Assembly (NCBI GenBank): GCA_902779305.1
Contig: CACZBD010000004.1
Coordinates: forward strand, 124,001-188,000
Length of the DNA: 64,000 nt
Direction: 5' to 3'
DNA from: an uncultured Lachnospiraceae bacterium
GTDB lineage: Bacteria > Bacillota > Clostridia > Lachnospirales > Lachnospiraceae
Both the position numbers and the translations under genes were made by a program. Shown in pieces: positions 1 through 10,864 of this stretch. Under the pieces are notes generated by a model. It saw only the letters and a program-made list of their open reading frames with translations, ran no database searches and had not been told where the DNA came from. The stretch's first letter is position 1, and each line of letters begins with the position of its first letter.

Positions 1-453
1 TATGCAGCGGAGTCGATCAAAAAGATCCGCGAAAAAGGGTATTATGTGTTTGTGGTGACCAACCAGCCGGGCGCAGCCAAAGGAAAGACCACCCTGTGCA
101 ACCTTTACGATATCAATACGTTCCTGTGCGAAGAAACGGATGTGGACGAGGTGTTCATGTGTACGCATTATCCCGAAGCACAGCCGATGAGCCGGGAGCC
201 GTATCTGATCAGGAAGTGCGATTGCAGGAAACCAAAGCCGGGACTGCTTGAGAGGGCCGCACAAAAATATCATCTCGATCTGCAAAATTCCTATATGGTC
301 GGCGATTCCTTTACGGATGTTCTGGCCGGAAGGGCAATGGGAGTTAAGACCGTTCTGCTCGGCGGCATGCGCTGCGACGCATGCGAAAGACTTGACTACA
401 ACAAACCTGACTACATTTTAAAAGACCTGTCGGAGTTTGTTGAAGTAATATAG
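1..453 (+). CDS. HAD-IIIA phosphatase, GmhB-like (5' end outside window)
   Basis: The reading frame is open from the first base, so the N-terminus with the DxDGT nucleophile motif lies outside the window. What remains shows a VVTNQPG segment, a modified zinc-loop (CTHYPEA, then a C-D-C cluster before RKPKPG) and a VGDSFTDVLAG motif. These are typical of D-glycero-D-manno-heptose 1,7-bisphosphate phosphatases and histidinol-phosphatase relatives. It is followed 30 bases later by a SIS isomerase and then a transaldolase, so a heptose or sugar-phosphate role fits. Substrate is inferred from family and neighbours, not proven. Confidence 0.8.
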   Translation, partial: YAAESIKKIREKGYYVFVVTNQPGAAKGKTTLCNLYDINTFLCEETDVDEVFMCTHYPEAQPMSREPYLIRKCDCRKPKPGLLERAAQKYHLDLQNSYMVGDSFTDVLAGRAMGVKTVLLGGMRCDACERLDYNKPDYILKDLSEFVEVI

Positions 454-483
454 TGTTTGTTCTAAGCAAAGGAGGAAGCAAAC

Positions 484-1047
484 ATGAGCATGGATTACAT
501 TGATCAGTATCTGAAGGAAACGGTAACGATCGCAGAATCGGTTTCTAAGGAAGAGATCGAAAAAGGGATCCGGATCTTGAAGGATGTCAGAGCGCAGGAG
601 GGGCGCCTGTTTATTCTGGGAGTAGGGGGCAGCGCGGCGAATGCGTCTCACGCGGTGAATGATTTTCGCAAGATCGGAAAGATCGAGACCTATGCGCCGA
701 CAGACAATGTTTCGGAACTGACCGCAAGGACCAATGACGAAGGCTGGGAGACCACGTTTTCGGAGTGGCTGAAAACTTCAAAGATCAACGAGAAGGACGC
801 AGTCATGGTCTTTTCCGTTGGCGGAGGGAGCGAAACGACCTCTTTGAATATCGTCAATGCACTGAAACTGGCAAAAGAACGCGGCAGCAAAGTACTTTCC
901 ATCGTCTCGAGGACCGGCGGCTACGCGAAGCAGGTCAGCGATTCCTGTGTGCTGATCCCGGTTCTGTCCGACGATCGCATCACACCGCATGCCGAGGGCT
1001 GGCAGGGTGTGATCTGGCACCTGATGGTCAATGCATTAAACGCATAA
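484..1047 (+). CDS. SIS-domain phosphosugar isomerase, GmhA-like
   Basis: A 187-residue single-domain SIS protein. The phosphate-binding GVGGSAANASHAVNDF segment lies near residues 45-60 and a second SVGGGSETTS loop near residues 112-121, as in sedoheptulose-7-phosphate isomerases. An AAAGGAGG-like ribosome site precedes the ATG. It sits between a GmhB-like phosphatase and a transaldolase. GmhA converts sedoheptulose 7-phosphate to D-glycero-D-manno-heptose 7-phosphate, and the neighbours support a related step. It differs from the second SIS protein at 25131-25793, so the two may serve different substrates. Confidence 0.78.
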   Translation: MSMDYIDQYLKETVTIAESVSKEEIEKGIRILKDVRAQEGRLFILGVGGSAANASHAVNDFRKIGKIETYAPTDNVSELTARTNDEGWETTFSEWLKTSKINEKDAVMVFSVGGGSETTSLNIVNALKLAKERGSKVLSIVSRTGGYAKQVSDSCVLIPVLSDDRITPHAEGWQGVIWHLMVNALNA

Positions 1048-1072
1048 GTTATAGAAGAAACGGAGAATGAAG

Positions 1073-1792
1073 ATGAAATTTGAAGATCTGAAGATCACGC
1101 TGTATGCGGACGGCGCCGATATCGAAGGAATGAAGGAAGAATACAAAAAGGGCTATGTGAAAGGGTTCACGACCAACCCGACGCTGATGAAGAAGGCCGG
1201 CGTTACGGATTACATTACCTTTGCAAAAGAAGCGGTTTCACAGATCCCGGATCTTCCGCTTTCCTTTGAAGTGTTTTCGGATGACTTTGACGTGATGGAA
1301 AAAGAGGCGCATGTTCTGAGTGAACTCGGCGACAACGTCTATGTGAAGATCCCCATCACCAACGCAAGGGGAGAATCCAGTATTCCGCTGATCAAAAAAC
1401 TGTCCGCAGCGGGACTCAAGCTGAATGTTACGGCGATCCTGACACTTGAGCAGGTGGAAGAGACCGTGGATGCATTCTGCCCCGGAACAAAGAACATTGT
1501 TTCCGTATTTGCGGGCAGGATCATGGATACCGGAGTGGATGCCGTACCTGTGATGAAAAAAGCGACCGAACTTTGCAGGAAAAAACCCGGAACGCTTTCG
1601 CTCTGGGCAAGCTGCAGGGAGGTCTACAACATCATTCAGGCCGATGCGTGCGGTACGGATATCATTACCGTGACCAATAACCTTCTGGCAAAACTGCCGA
1701 ACCTCGGCAAGGACTTAAAACAGCTGTCTTTGGAAACGGTGCAGATGTTTGCGTCGGATTCCAAGGCTTTGGGCTTTTCCATTTTGTCGTAA
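1073..1792 (+). CDS. transaldolase / fructose-6-phosphate aldolase family protein
   Basis: About 239 residues forming one TIM-barrel transaldolase domain. FTTNPTLMKKAG near residue 30 and VYVKIPIT near residue 90, which holds the expected Schiff-base lysine, are visible. SLWASCREVYNI and ITVTNNLL mark the distal barrel. An upstream ATG at 1067 is only one base from GGAG (1062-1065), while the ATG at 1073 is seven bases away, so 1073 is preferred. Such an enzyme can make or consume sedoheptulose 7-phosphate, the GmhA substrate, which fits its place after a heptose isomerase. The exact reaction is not determined by sequence. Confidence 0.83.
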   Translation: MKFEDLKITLYADGADIEGMKEEYKKGYVKGFTTNPTLMKKAGVTDYITFAKEAVSQIPDLPLSFEVFSDDFDVMEKEAHVLSELGDNVYVKIPITNARGESSIPLIKKLSAAGLKLNVTAILTLEQVEETVDAFCPGTKNIVSVFAGRIMDTGVDAVPVMKKATELCRKKPGTLSLWASCREVYNIIQADACGTDIITVTNNLLAKLPNLGKDLKQLSLETVQMFASDSKALGFSILS

Positions 1793-1864
1793 ACAGGCGA
1801 AATCCTTTCGTTTTCTGAAAAAGCATTTCATTTTTTGTTTAGAAATACTTAACAAATTAGAGTG

Positions 1865-1893
1865 TTGACATCATTCTGTGGCGGTGCTATTTT
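1865..1893 (+). promoter_or_regulatory. SigA-type promoter of the hrcA operon
   Basis: A consensus -35 TTGACA at 1865-1870 and TATTTT at 1888-1893 are separated by 17 bases. Transcription would start near 1900, just ahead of the CIRCE operator, so bound HrcA would block the polymerase. Confidence 0.8.
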
Positions 1894-1907
1894 AGTTACA
1901 GGCAATG

Positions 1908-1934
1908 TTAGCACTCTTTTTTGTCGAGTGCTAA
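1908..1934 (+). promoter_or_regulatory. CIRCE operator (HrcA binding site)
   Basis: Perfect consensus inverted repeat: TTAGCACTC at 1908-1916, nine-base spacer, GAGTGCTAA at 1926-1934. It lies between the promoter and hrcA, giving classical autoregulated heat-shock control of hrcA-grpE-dnaK-dnaJ. Confidence 0.97.
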
Positions 1935-1959
1935 CAACAGAGGAAGAGGGGCGGAATCC

Positions 1960-2988
1960 TTGGAACTGGACGCTAGAAAACAGACAATCCTATTTGCGAT
2001 CATCAAAACATACCTGGAAACCGGCGAGCCGGTGGGATCCAGAACGATCTCCAAATATACGGATCTGAATCTGAGCTCGGCCACGATCCGTAACGAGATG
2101 TCCGATCTTGAGGAGATGGGATACATCATGCAGCCGCATACCAGCGCGGGCAGGATCCCGAGCGACAAAGGATACCGGTTCTATGTGGACCGGCTGATGG
2201 CGGACAAGGAAAAGGAAGTCGATGAGATGAAAGAGATCCTCATCGAGAAAGCCGACAAGATGGAGCAGATGCTCAAGACGGCCGCCAGATCCCTTGCCGT
2301 GAACACGAATTATGCGACGATGATCTCCGCGCCGCAGATCCAACGCAATAAGCTGAAATTCATCCAGTTAAGCCGGATGGATGTCGACAAGATCGTAGCG
2401 GTGATCGTGGTGGAAGGCAACATCATCAAGAACGAGATCATCAATGTGGACGGCGAGCTGAGTGATGAAACGATCCTGAAGCTGAACATTCTGCTCAACA
2501 CGAATTTAAACGGTCTGTCGATCGAAGAGATCACCCTTGGCATGATCGCCAAGATGAAGGAGCAGGCGGGGATCCATTCCGATATCGTCAATGACGTGAT
2601 CGATGCCGTCGCGGATGCGATCCGCGCGGATGAAGATCTGGAGATCTACACGAGCGGCGCAAACAACATCTTTAAATATCCGGAACTTTCCGATCATGAA
2701 AAAGCCAGCGAGATCATTTCCGCATTTGAGGAGAAGAAGCAGCTGACGGAGATCGTGCAGGAAACACTTGCCAAGGAAGGCCCGCAGGGCATTCAGGTAT
2801 ATATCGGCGAGGAGACGCCCATGCAGAGCATGAAAGACTGCAGTATTGTCACCGCCACCTACGAACTCGAAGAGGGCATGCAGGGAACCATCGGGATCAT
2901 CGGTCCCAAACGGATGGATTACGATAAGGTATTAAAGACCCTGAAATCGCTGAAGAACCAGCTGGATACACTCTATAAACGGGAATAG
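1960..2988 (+). CDS. hrcA: heat-inducible transcriptional repressor HrcA
   Basis: About 342 residues. The N-terminal winged helix (residues ~1-75: LFAIIKTYLETGEPVGSRTI and SATIRNEMSDLEEMGYI) is followed by a GAF-like domain and ends in the usual LDTLYKRE-type tail. HrcA binds CIRCE and represses the chaperone operon. The reading frame extends up to 1921, but that would begin inside the CIRCE element. The TTG at 1960, eight bases after AGGAAGAGGGG, gives the expected N-terminus, so a TTG start is chosen. First gene of an operon with grpE 24 bases downstream. Confidence 0.95.
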   Translation: MELDARKQTILFAIIKTYLETGEPVGSRTISKYTDLNLSSATIRNEMSDLEEMGYIMQPHTSAGRIPSDKGYRFYVDRLMADKEKEVDEMKEILIEKADKMEQMLKTAARSLAVNTNYATMISAPQIQRNKLKFIQLSRMDVDKIVAVIVVEGNIIKNEIINVDGELSDETILKLNILLNTNLNGLSIEEITLGMIAKMKEQAGIHSDIVNDVIDAVADAIRADEDLEIYTSGANNIFKYPELSDHEKASEIISAFEEKKQLTEIVQETLAKEGPQGIQVYIGEETPMQSMKDCSIVTATYELEEGMQGTIGIIGPKRMDYDKVLKTLKSLKNQLDTLYKRE

Positions 2989-3012
2989 GCGGTGAAGGAA
3001 AGGACAGTAGGA

Positions 3013-3624
3013 ATGGAAGAGGAAAAGAAAGACATCAATCCGGAAATGCAGCAGGAACCGGAAAAAACGGCGGAAGAAACAGAACAGCCTGAGGAAGCGA
3101 AAGAAGCGGAAGCATCCGGGGCGGAAGAAGCTTCGGAAGACGATAAAGCATCCTTAAAAGACAAAAAGAAAAAGAAAGAAAAGAAAGACAAGCGCGACGA
3201 GCGGATCGCGGAACTGGAAGATAAGGTAAAGAGACAGCTGGCGGAATTTGAGAACTTCAGGAACCGCAGCGAAAAAGAAAAAGCTTCCATGTACGAAATG
3301 GGAGCAAGATCCGTGATCGAAAAGATGTTACCGGTGATCGACAATTTCGAAAGAGGGCTTGCCGCCATTCCCGAAGACGAACAGGATTCGGCACTTGCAA
3401 CGGGAATGCAGATGATCTACAAGCAGCTGTCCGGTGAGCTCGAAGCCATCGGGGTCAAGCCGATCGAAGCGCTCGGGAAGGAATTCGATCCCAACTTCCA
3501 TAACGCCGTCATGCAGACCGAGAGCAATGAATATGACTCGGGCGTTGTGGCGCAGGAATTGCAAAAAGGTTATATGTATCATGACACGGTCATCAGACAC
3601 AGCATGGTCAGTGTCGTGCAATAA
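3013..3624 (+). CDS. grpE: nucleotide exchange factor GrpE
   Basis: About 203 residues. The first 65 are a charged, low-complexity Glu/Ala/Lys tail, then a long coiled coil (RIAELEDKVKRQLAEFENFRNR) and the C-terminal beta-domain (GVKPIEALGKEFDPNFHNAVM, then GYMYHDTVIRHSMVSVV). GrpE releases ADP from DnaK. ATG 3013 lies nine bases after AAGGAAAGGA, while an in-frame GTG at 2992 has no ribosome site. Located between hrcA and dnaK in the CIRCE-controlled operon. Confidence 0.95.
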   Translation: MEEEKKDINPEMQQEPEKTAEETEQPEEAKEAEASGAEEASEDDKASLKDKKKKKEKKDKRDERIAELEDKVKRQLAEFENFRNRSEKEKASMYEMGARSVIEKMLPVIDNFERGLAAIPEDEQDSALATGMQMIYKQLSGELEAIGVKPIEALGKEFDPNFHNAVMQTESNEYDSGVVAQELQKGYMYHDTVIRHSMVSVVQ

Positions 3625-3628
3625 ATAA

Positions 3629-5551
<1,923 letters not shown>

Positions 5552-5581
5552 CAGATCTGAAAGTTAAAGAAGACAGAGATC

Positions 5582-6730
5582 ATGGCTGAAGCAAAAAGAG
5601 ATTATTACGAGGTGCTCGGCGTTGACAGGAACGCCGATGAAGCCACCATAAAAAAAGCATATCGAAATCTGGCAAAGAAGTATCACCCGGACATGAATCC
5701 GGGTGATGCTGATGCCGAAAAGAAGTTCAAAGAAGCTTCCGAGGCCTATGCGGTCTTATCGGACCCTGAGAAGAAGCGGCAGTATGACCAGTTCGGCCAT
5801 GCGGCTTTTGAAAACGGCGCAGGCGGCGGATTTGATTTCAGCCAGATGGATTTCGGCGATCTGTTCGGGGATCTGTTCGGTGAATTTTTCGGAACAAGAG
5901 GCCGCGGCAGGGCAAACAACGGCCCGATGAAAGGCGCAAACATCCGTACCAGTGTCAGGATCACTTTTGAAGAGGCCGTGTTCGGCGTTGAAAAAGAGAT
6001 CGAACTGACGTTAAAGGATCCGTGCCAGACCTGTAACGGGTCCGGCGCAAAACCGGGATCCAAACCGGATACCTGCGGCAAGTGCGGCGGAAAAGGACAG
6101 GTAGTCTATACATCGCAGTCCCTTTTCGGCATGGTCAGAAACGTGCAGACCTGCCCGGATTGTCACGGAAGCGGAAAGATCATCCGCGACAAATGCCCGG
6201 ACTGCCACGGAAACGGCTATATCTCCAGCAGGAAGAAGATCTCTGTTTCGATCCCGGCCGGGATCGATGACGGGCAGTGCGTCAGGATCCGGGAAAAGGG
6301 AGAACCCGGAACGAACGGCGGTCCCAGAGGAGACCTGCTGGTCGAGATCATCGTTGCAAGACATCCGATCTTCCAGAGACAGGGAACGACGATCTTTTCC
6401 ACGGCGCCGATCAGTTATGCGCAGGCAGCGCTCGGCGGAGAGGTCGTGCTGGATACCGTGGACGGAAAAGTGATCTACGAGGTCAAGGCGGGAACACAGA
6501 CCGACACCAAGATCCGGCTCAAAGGAAAAGGAGTCCCCGTGCTTCACCGCGAGGGCAGCAGAGGCGACCAGTATGTGACGCTGATCGTACAGACACCGGA
6601 ACGCCTGAATGCGGAAGCAAAAGACCTGCTGCGTAAATTCGACGAACTGACGGGCGATTCTCTGCATGCAGCCGATGCTTATACCAAAAAAGCACCGGAG
6701 GAAAAGAAGAAGAAAGGTTTGTTCAAATAA
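5582..6730 (+). CDS. dnaJ: co-chaperone DnaJ (Hsp40)
   Basis: 382 residues with complete type-I architecture. The J-domain holds YHPDMNPGD with the HPD motif near residues 35-37, followed by a Gly/Phe-rich linker (~70-110). The zinc-finger region has four CxxCxGxG-type repeats ([32 protein letters not shown]) between about 145 and 215, then the C-terminal substrate domain. It stimulates DnaK ATPase. Thirty bases separate it from dnaK, and it is the last gene of the chaperone operon. Confidence 0.98.
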   Translation: MAEAKRDYYEVLGVDRNADEATIKKAYRNLAKKYHPDMNPGDADAEKKFKEASEAYAVLSDPEKKRQYDQFGHAAFENGAGGGFDFSQMDFGDLFGDLFGEFFGTRGRGRANNGPMKGANIRTSVRITFEEAVFGVEKEIELTLKDPCQTCNGSGAKPGSKPDTCGKCGGKGQVVYTSQSLFGMVRNVQTCPDCHGSGKIIRDKCPDCHGNGYISSRKKISVSIPAGIDDGQCVRIREKGEPGTNGGPRGDLLVEIIVARHPIFQRQGTTIFSTAPISYAQAALGGEVVLDTVDGKVIYEVKAGTQTDTKIRLKGKGVPVLHREGSRGDQYVTLIVQTPERLNAEAKDLLRKFDELTGDSLHAADAYTKKAPEEKKKKGLFK

Positions 6731-6750
6731 CAAAGAAAGACATAATTTTC

Positions 6751-6779
6751 TTGATTTATACGGGTAAATCTACTATAAT
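6751..6779 (+). promoter_or_regulatory. promoter of the DUF3048 lipoprotein gene
   Basis: TTGATT at 6751-6756 and TATAAT at 6774-6779 with 17-base spacing. Its -10 box overlaps the first arm of the terminator-like hairpin at 6777-6809. Confidence 0.75.
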
Positions 6780-6815
6780 ACAGGGAGCTTGCCATGAGCA
6801 CCCTGTATTTTGTTT
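6777..6815 (+). terminator. intrinsic terminator after dnaJ, or leader attenuator
   Basis: AATACAGGG (6777-6785) pairs with CCCTGTATT (6801-6809) around an inner GCT/AGC pairing and is followed by TTGTTTT. As a terminator it would end the chaperone operon. Because it begins at the -10 box of the next promoter, the next transcript would contain only part of the stem. Confidence 0.65.
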
Positions 6816-6831
6816 TAGGAGAAAAAGATCT

Positions 6832-7971
6832 ATGAATCCGGGATATAAATGGAATAAAAAAATAGCAGCCGCCATTCTTGGCGCCGTATGCCTGCTCGCG
6901 CTTTCGGGATGCGGGAATGAGGAAACTCCGCAAGCGGAGCCCGTTCAGCCGGCAAACCAGCCCACGGAGGTGATCGTGGAACCCACACCGGAGGCAGAGG
7001 ATGTGGAAGAAGAGGATCCCAATGCCCTTGAGCCCGGCCAGATGCGCAGTTACTTAAGCGGCCTGCCGGTGGATGAGAAGATCGGAAACAGAAGACCTGT
7101 TGCGATCATGCTGAACAACCTCGAAGCTGCACAGCCCATGAGCGGTGTCAGCTATGCGGACGTTGTATATGAATATGTTGTGGAAGGCGCGATCACCAGA
7201 CTGATGGGCGTGTTTGAGAACTACGACGATCTTGACAAGATCGGTTCCGTCAGAAGCTGCCGCGAATACTTTGTATACACTGCTTTGGAATTCGACGCGA
7301 TCTACATGCATTTCGGACAGGCTGCATACGCGGTCGAACTGCTTGGCAAAGACTATGTGAACAACCTGAACGGACTCGGAGAAGCTGGCGATACCTGTTT
7401 CTACCGTACATCTGACAGACAGGCACCGCACAATGTCTATACCAGTGCGAAGGGGATCCAGGCGGGTATCGAGAAACTCGGATACCGCGAAGACCATTAC
7501 GAAGGATATAAAGGGAAATTCAAATTCTGCGACCTCAATAAGGTTGTGACGAATGACGGCGGCAAGCCCGCAACGCATATCGAACCGAAATACAGGATCA
7601 ACAAACCGTGGTTTGATTATAACGAACAGACGGGGAAATATGACAGATACCAGTACGACGGACCCCAGATCGATGATCTGACGGGAGAGCAGATCTCCTT
7701 TGATAACGTGATCATCCAATATAACAAATGGATCCAGCTGGATGAAAAAGATTATCTCGCATTTGACTGCCATTCCGGAGGACTGATCCAGTACTTCACA
7801 AAAGGGAAGATGGTTGTCGGGATGTGGCAGCGCGATATCAACGAAGAGAATTTTGACCTCAGCGCGATCCGGTATTATGACATGGATGGCAATGAGATCG
7901 AGATCAACAACGGAAAGACATTTATCTGCGTGGTGCAGGATACCGAAATGGATAACGTAGTGATCGAATAA
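6832..7971 (+). CDS. DUF3048 domain lipoprotein (YerB family)
   Basis: About 379 residues. The N-terminus has Lys residues, a hydrophobic stretch and the lipobox LALSGC near residues 20-25, so it should be a membrane-anchored lipoprotein. A Glu/Pro-rich linker (~residues 28-65) leads into a DUF3048-type domain (RRPVAIMLNN, SYADVVYEYVVEGAITRLM, GSVRSCREYFV) and a C-terminal beta-rich part. Function is unknown in the family. ATG 6832 is nine bases after AGGAGA, and a farther upstream TTG at 6751 lies in the promoter. It has its own promoter and terminator, so it is monocistronic. Confidence 0.88.
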   Translation: MNPGYKWNKKIAAAILGAVCLLALSGCGNEETPQAEPVQPANQPTEVIVEPTPEAEDVEEEDPNALEPGQMRSYLSGLPVDEKIGNRRPVAIMLNNLEAAQPMSGVSYADVVYEYVVEGAITRLMGVFENYDDLDKIGSVRSCREYFVYTALEFDAIYMHFGQAAYAVELLGKDYVNNLNGLGEAGDTCFYRTSDRQAPHNVYTSAKGIQAGIEKLGYREDHYEGYKGKFKFCDLNKVVTNDGGKPATHIEPKYRINKPWFDYNEQTGKYDRYQYDGPQIDDLTGEQISFDNVIIQYNKWIQLDEKDYLAFDCHSGGLIQYFTKGKMVVGMWQRDINEENFDLSAIRYYDMDGNEIEINNGKTFICVVQDTEMDNVVIE

Positions 7972-7980
7972 GAAAAAGTC

Positions 7981-8013
7981 ATCCCGGTTTGCAAGGCAAA
8001 TCGGGATTTTTTT
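7981..8013 (+). terminator. intrinsic terminator of the DUF3048 gene
   Basis: ATCCCGGTTTGC (7981-7992) and GCAAATCGGGAT (7996-8007) form a 12-bp stem with one G-U pair, followed by a seven-T run. Confidence 0.92.
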
Positions 8014-8083
8014 CCATCCGGCAGAAACATTTTTATAAGCCGGACCGGGAGCAAAAAACGATAAGGACAGGTGGTACCGGAGC

Positions 8084-9154
8084 ATGAAAAAAACAGCATT
8101 GATCATGGCGGGGGGCAGAGGCGAACGCTTTTGGCCGCGCAGCAGGAAGCAGTTACCCAAACAGTTTCTGTCGCTTACGGATGACGGAAAGACCATGATA
8201 CAGTTGACGGTGGAACGGATCCTTCCGCTGGTCGAGCAGGAAGATATTTATATTGCTACAAACAGGGACTATCTGCCGCTGATCAGGGAACAGCTTCCAC
8301 TGATCCCCGAAAGCAACATCCTTTTAGAACCCGTGGGCAGGAATACGGCGCCGTGTATCGCAGCCGGCGCGGCCCTGATCCGGACAAAATACGAAGATGC
8401 CCTGATGATGGTGCTTCCGAGTGACCATCTGATCCGCTACAACGGAATGTTTCAGACGACGCTGAAGGAAGCCTGCGAAGTGGCTGAGAAGGGCGACAAT
8501 CTGGTAACGATCGGTATCACGCCGGATCACCCCGAGACCGGTTACGGCTATATCCGTTTTGCGGGAGAAAGCGCACAGGGAAGAGCATTTGCGGTGGACA
8601 GCTTTGTCGAGAAACCGACGCTGGAAAAGGCGAAGGAATATCTTGCGAGCAATGACTATCTTTGGAATTCCGGAATGTTTGTCTGGAAGATCTCTTCCGT
8701 GATGAAACGGTTCCGGGAACTGATGCCGGAGGTCTATGAAGGGGCGAAACAGCTGCAGGAAGCTTTTGCGAACGGATCCGGAGAAGAAACGCTGCAGAAG
8801 ATCTTTCCGATGTTTCCGTCGATCTCCATCGACTACGGGATCATGGAAAAATCACAGAATATCTACACGATCCCGGGCGCTTTCGGATGGGATGACGTGG
8901 GCAGCTGGCTGGCCGTTGAAAGGATCCGGCAGTCCAATGAATCCGGGAACATCGTCAGCGGAAACGTGATCACCATTGATACCAGAAACTGTATCATACA
9001 GGCGCAGGGAAAGCTGATCGCAACCGTAGGCCTTAAGGACCTTGTGATCGTGGATACGGAGGATGCAACGCTGATCTGCGACAAGGCCTCTACCGGCGAT
9101 ATCAAAAAGGTCCTTGAAAACTTAAGGATCTGCAACCGTAACGAATACCTGTAG
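8084..9154 (+). CDS. manC: mannose-1-phosphate guanylyltransferase
   Basis: 356 residues of the nucleotidyltransferase domain only; the C-terminal isomerase domain of bifunctional ManC/AlgA is absent. LIMAGGRGERFWPRSR at residues ~6-21 binds GTP, and FVEKP near residue 175, GMFVWK, and ISIDYGIMEKS are typical. It makes GDP-mannose from mannose 1-phosphate and GTP. GDP-mannose feeds GDP-fucose and mannosylated surface glycans, matching the fucosyltransferase and glycan locus downstream. GGTGGTACCGGAGC precedes ATG 8084. Confidence 0.92.
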   Translation: MKKTALIMAGGRGERFWPRSRKQLPKQFLSLTDDGKTMIQLTVERILPLVEQEDIYIATNRDYLPLIREQLPLIPESNILLEPVGRNTAPCIAAGAALIRTKYEDALMMVLPSDHLIRYNGMFQTTLKEACEVAEKGDNLVTIGITPDHPETGYGYIRFAGESAQGRAFAVDSFVEKPTLEKAKEYLASNDYLWNSGMFVWKISSVMKRFRELMPEVYEGAKQLQEAFANGSGEETLQKIFPMFPSISIDYGIMEKSQNIYTIPGAFGWDDVGSWLAVERIRQSNESGNIVSGNVITIDTRNCIIQAQGKLIATVGLKDLVIVDTEDATLICDKASTGDIKKVLENLRICNRNEYL

Positions 9155-9163
9155 GACAAGGAT

Positions 9164-10123
9164 ATGGTATACGAAAAATACACTGTACAGACAACAACAG
9201 AAGCAGAGGATGTGGTGACCTCTACACTTTACGATCTTGGGATCGAAGGTGTTGAGGTGGTGGATAAGATCCCGCTGACGGAAGAGGAAAAGGCAGGGAT
9301 GTTTGTGGATATCCTGCCGGATGCGCCCGAAGATGACGGAGTTGCCTATCTGAGTTTTTACCTGGATGCAGAGCAGGATAACGAAGCGTTGCTTGCAGAT
9401 GTCAGATCGGCTCTTAAGGAAATCTCGTCCTATATGGATGCAGGCCCGCTTACGATCACGTCTTCGAAGACAAAAGACGAAGACTATCTGAACAACTGGA
9501 AGCAGTATTTTCACCGGTTTTATGTGGATGATATCCTGATCACGCCTTCCTGGGAAAGCGTGGAAGAGGAAGATCCGGAAAAAATGGTGATCCATATCGA
9601 TCCCGGCGCGGCCTTCGGGACCGGGATGCATGAGACGACACAGCTCTGCATTCGGGAACTTAGGAAATATGTGACGCCGGAAAGCTCCGTATTGGATGTC
9701 GGGACCGGCAGCGGGATCCTTTCGATCATGGCCTATAAGTTCGGAGCGGCCTATGCCCTGGGCACGGATCTTGATGTCTGCGCGATCGATGCGGTGAAGG
9801 ACAATATGGAAGCTAATGGCCTTGCGGATAAAAACTTCGAACTTCTGATCGGCAATATCATCGACGATCCCGCGATACAGGATGCGGCCGGGTATGAACG
9901 GTACGATATCGTTTGCGCCAATATCCTTGCGGAGGTGTTACTCCAACTGACACCGGTGATCGCAAGACATATGAAACCGAACGGGGTCTATATCACTTCC
10001 GGGATCATCGACGATAAGGAAGAGGTCGTGGTACAGTCCCTGAAAGAAGCAGGTTTTGAGATCTTAAGCATCCATCATCAGGGCGAATGGGTCGGGATCA
10101 GCGCCCGGAAACAGGACAGGTAA
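9164..10123 (+). CDS. prmA: ribosomal protein L11 methyltransferase
   Basis: 319 residues. The N-terminal substrate-recognition half (~1-140) is followed by a class I SAM-methyltransferase with DPGAAFGTGMHETT, VLDVGTGSGILSI near residue 180, and the catalytic-loop motif CANILAEVL. PrmA trimethylates L11. Ten bases after manC, and its TAA shares one base with the next ATG (TAATG), indicating translational coupling with rsmE. This prmA-rsmE order is common in Bacillota. Confidence 0.95.
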   Translation: MVYEKYTVQTTTEAEDVVTSTLYDLGIEGVEVVDKIPLTEEEKAGMFVDILPDAPEDDGVAYLSFYLDAEQDNEALLADVRSALKEISSYMDAGPLTITSSKTKDEDYLNNWKQYFHRFYVDDILITPSWESVEEEDPEKMVIHIDPGAAFGTGMHETTQLCIRELRKYVTPESSVLDVGTGSGILSIMAYKFGAAYALGTDLDVCAIDAVKDNMEANGLADKNFELLIGNIIDDPAIQDAAGYERYDIVCANILAEVLLQLTPVIARHMKPNGVYITSGIIDDKEEVVVQSLKEAGFEILSIHHQGEWVGISARKQDR

Positions 10124-10863
10124 TGTTTCAGTTTTTTGTGGAAAACGGTCAGGTCCGGAGTGGACATGCGTTCATTACGGGACAGGACGTCAATCATATC
10201 AGGAAGGTGCTTCGTCTGAAAGAAGGAGACCGGATCCGCATCGTGCAAAAGGAGGATCCGGATCTTTATATCTGCCGTATTGCCGGGACAGGTGAAGAGG
10301 AGATCGACTGTATCGTGGAAGAGAAGCTTCAAAACGATGCGGAACTTCCCTGCAGGATCTGTCTGTTCCAGGGACTTCCCAAAAGCGACAAGATGGAATG
10401 GATCCTGCAAAAGTGCGTGGAACTGGGCGTTTCCACGGTCATTCCCGTAAAGACCGAACATACGGTGGTGAAGCTGGATGCAAAGAAAGCGGAAGGAAAG
10501 ACGCAGCGCTGGCAGGCGATCGCGGAGGCTGCGGCCAAGCAGTCCAAACGCAGTATCGTTCCGACGGTGCAGCATGTCATGACTTTTCGGGAAGCGCTTG
10601 CGGCCCTGTCTGCTCTGGATGTCCGGCTTATGGCTTACGAACATGCAGACGGCATGGAGCGGACAAGAGAGATCTTATCTTCGGTCAGACCCGGGGAATC
10701 CGTAGGGATCCTGATCGGCCCGGAAGGCGGCTTCAGCGAAGAGGAAGTGCAGGCCGCAAAGCAGGAAGGGATCGAAGCGATCACGCTTGGTGGCCGGATC
10801 TTAAGGACGGAAACGGCCGGCCTGACATTTTTGTCCTGGCTGGTTTATCTTTTGGAGAAATAA
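10123..10863 (+). CDS. rsmE: 16S rRNA (uracil-1498-N3)-methyltransferase
   Basis: About 246 residues. An N-terminal PUA-like RNA-binding domain (FFVENGQVRSGHAFITGQD, HIRKVLRLKEGD) is followed by a SPOUT knot with LIGPEGGFSEEEV near residue 200 and LGGRILRTETAGL near residue 220, the RsmE signature. It methylates U1498 in the small-subunit rRNA. The start overlaps the prmA stop codon by one base; upstream in-frame GTG starts inside prmA are not needed. Confidence 0.95.
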   Translation: MFQFFVENGQVRSGHAFITGQDVNHIRKVLRLKEGDRIRIVQKEDPDLYICRIAGTGEEEIDCIVEEKLQNDAELPCRICLFQGLPKSDKMEWILQKCVELGVSTVIPVKTEHTVVKLDAKKAEGKTQRWQAIAEAAAKQSKRSIVPTVQHVMTFREALAALSALDVRLMAYEHADGMERTREILSSVRPGESVGILIGPEGGFSEEEVQAAKQEGIEAITLGGRILRTETAGLTFLSWLVYLLEK

Positions 10864-10864
10864 C

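Noticed and set aside
1921..1959. TTG 1921 as hrcA start
   Set aside because: It lies inside the CIRCE operator; TTG 1960 has the ribosome site and gives the family N-terminus.
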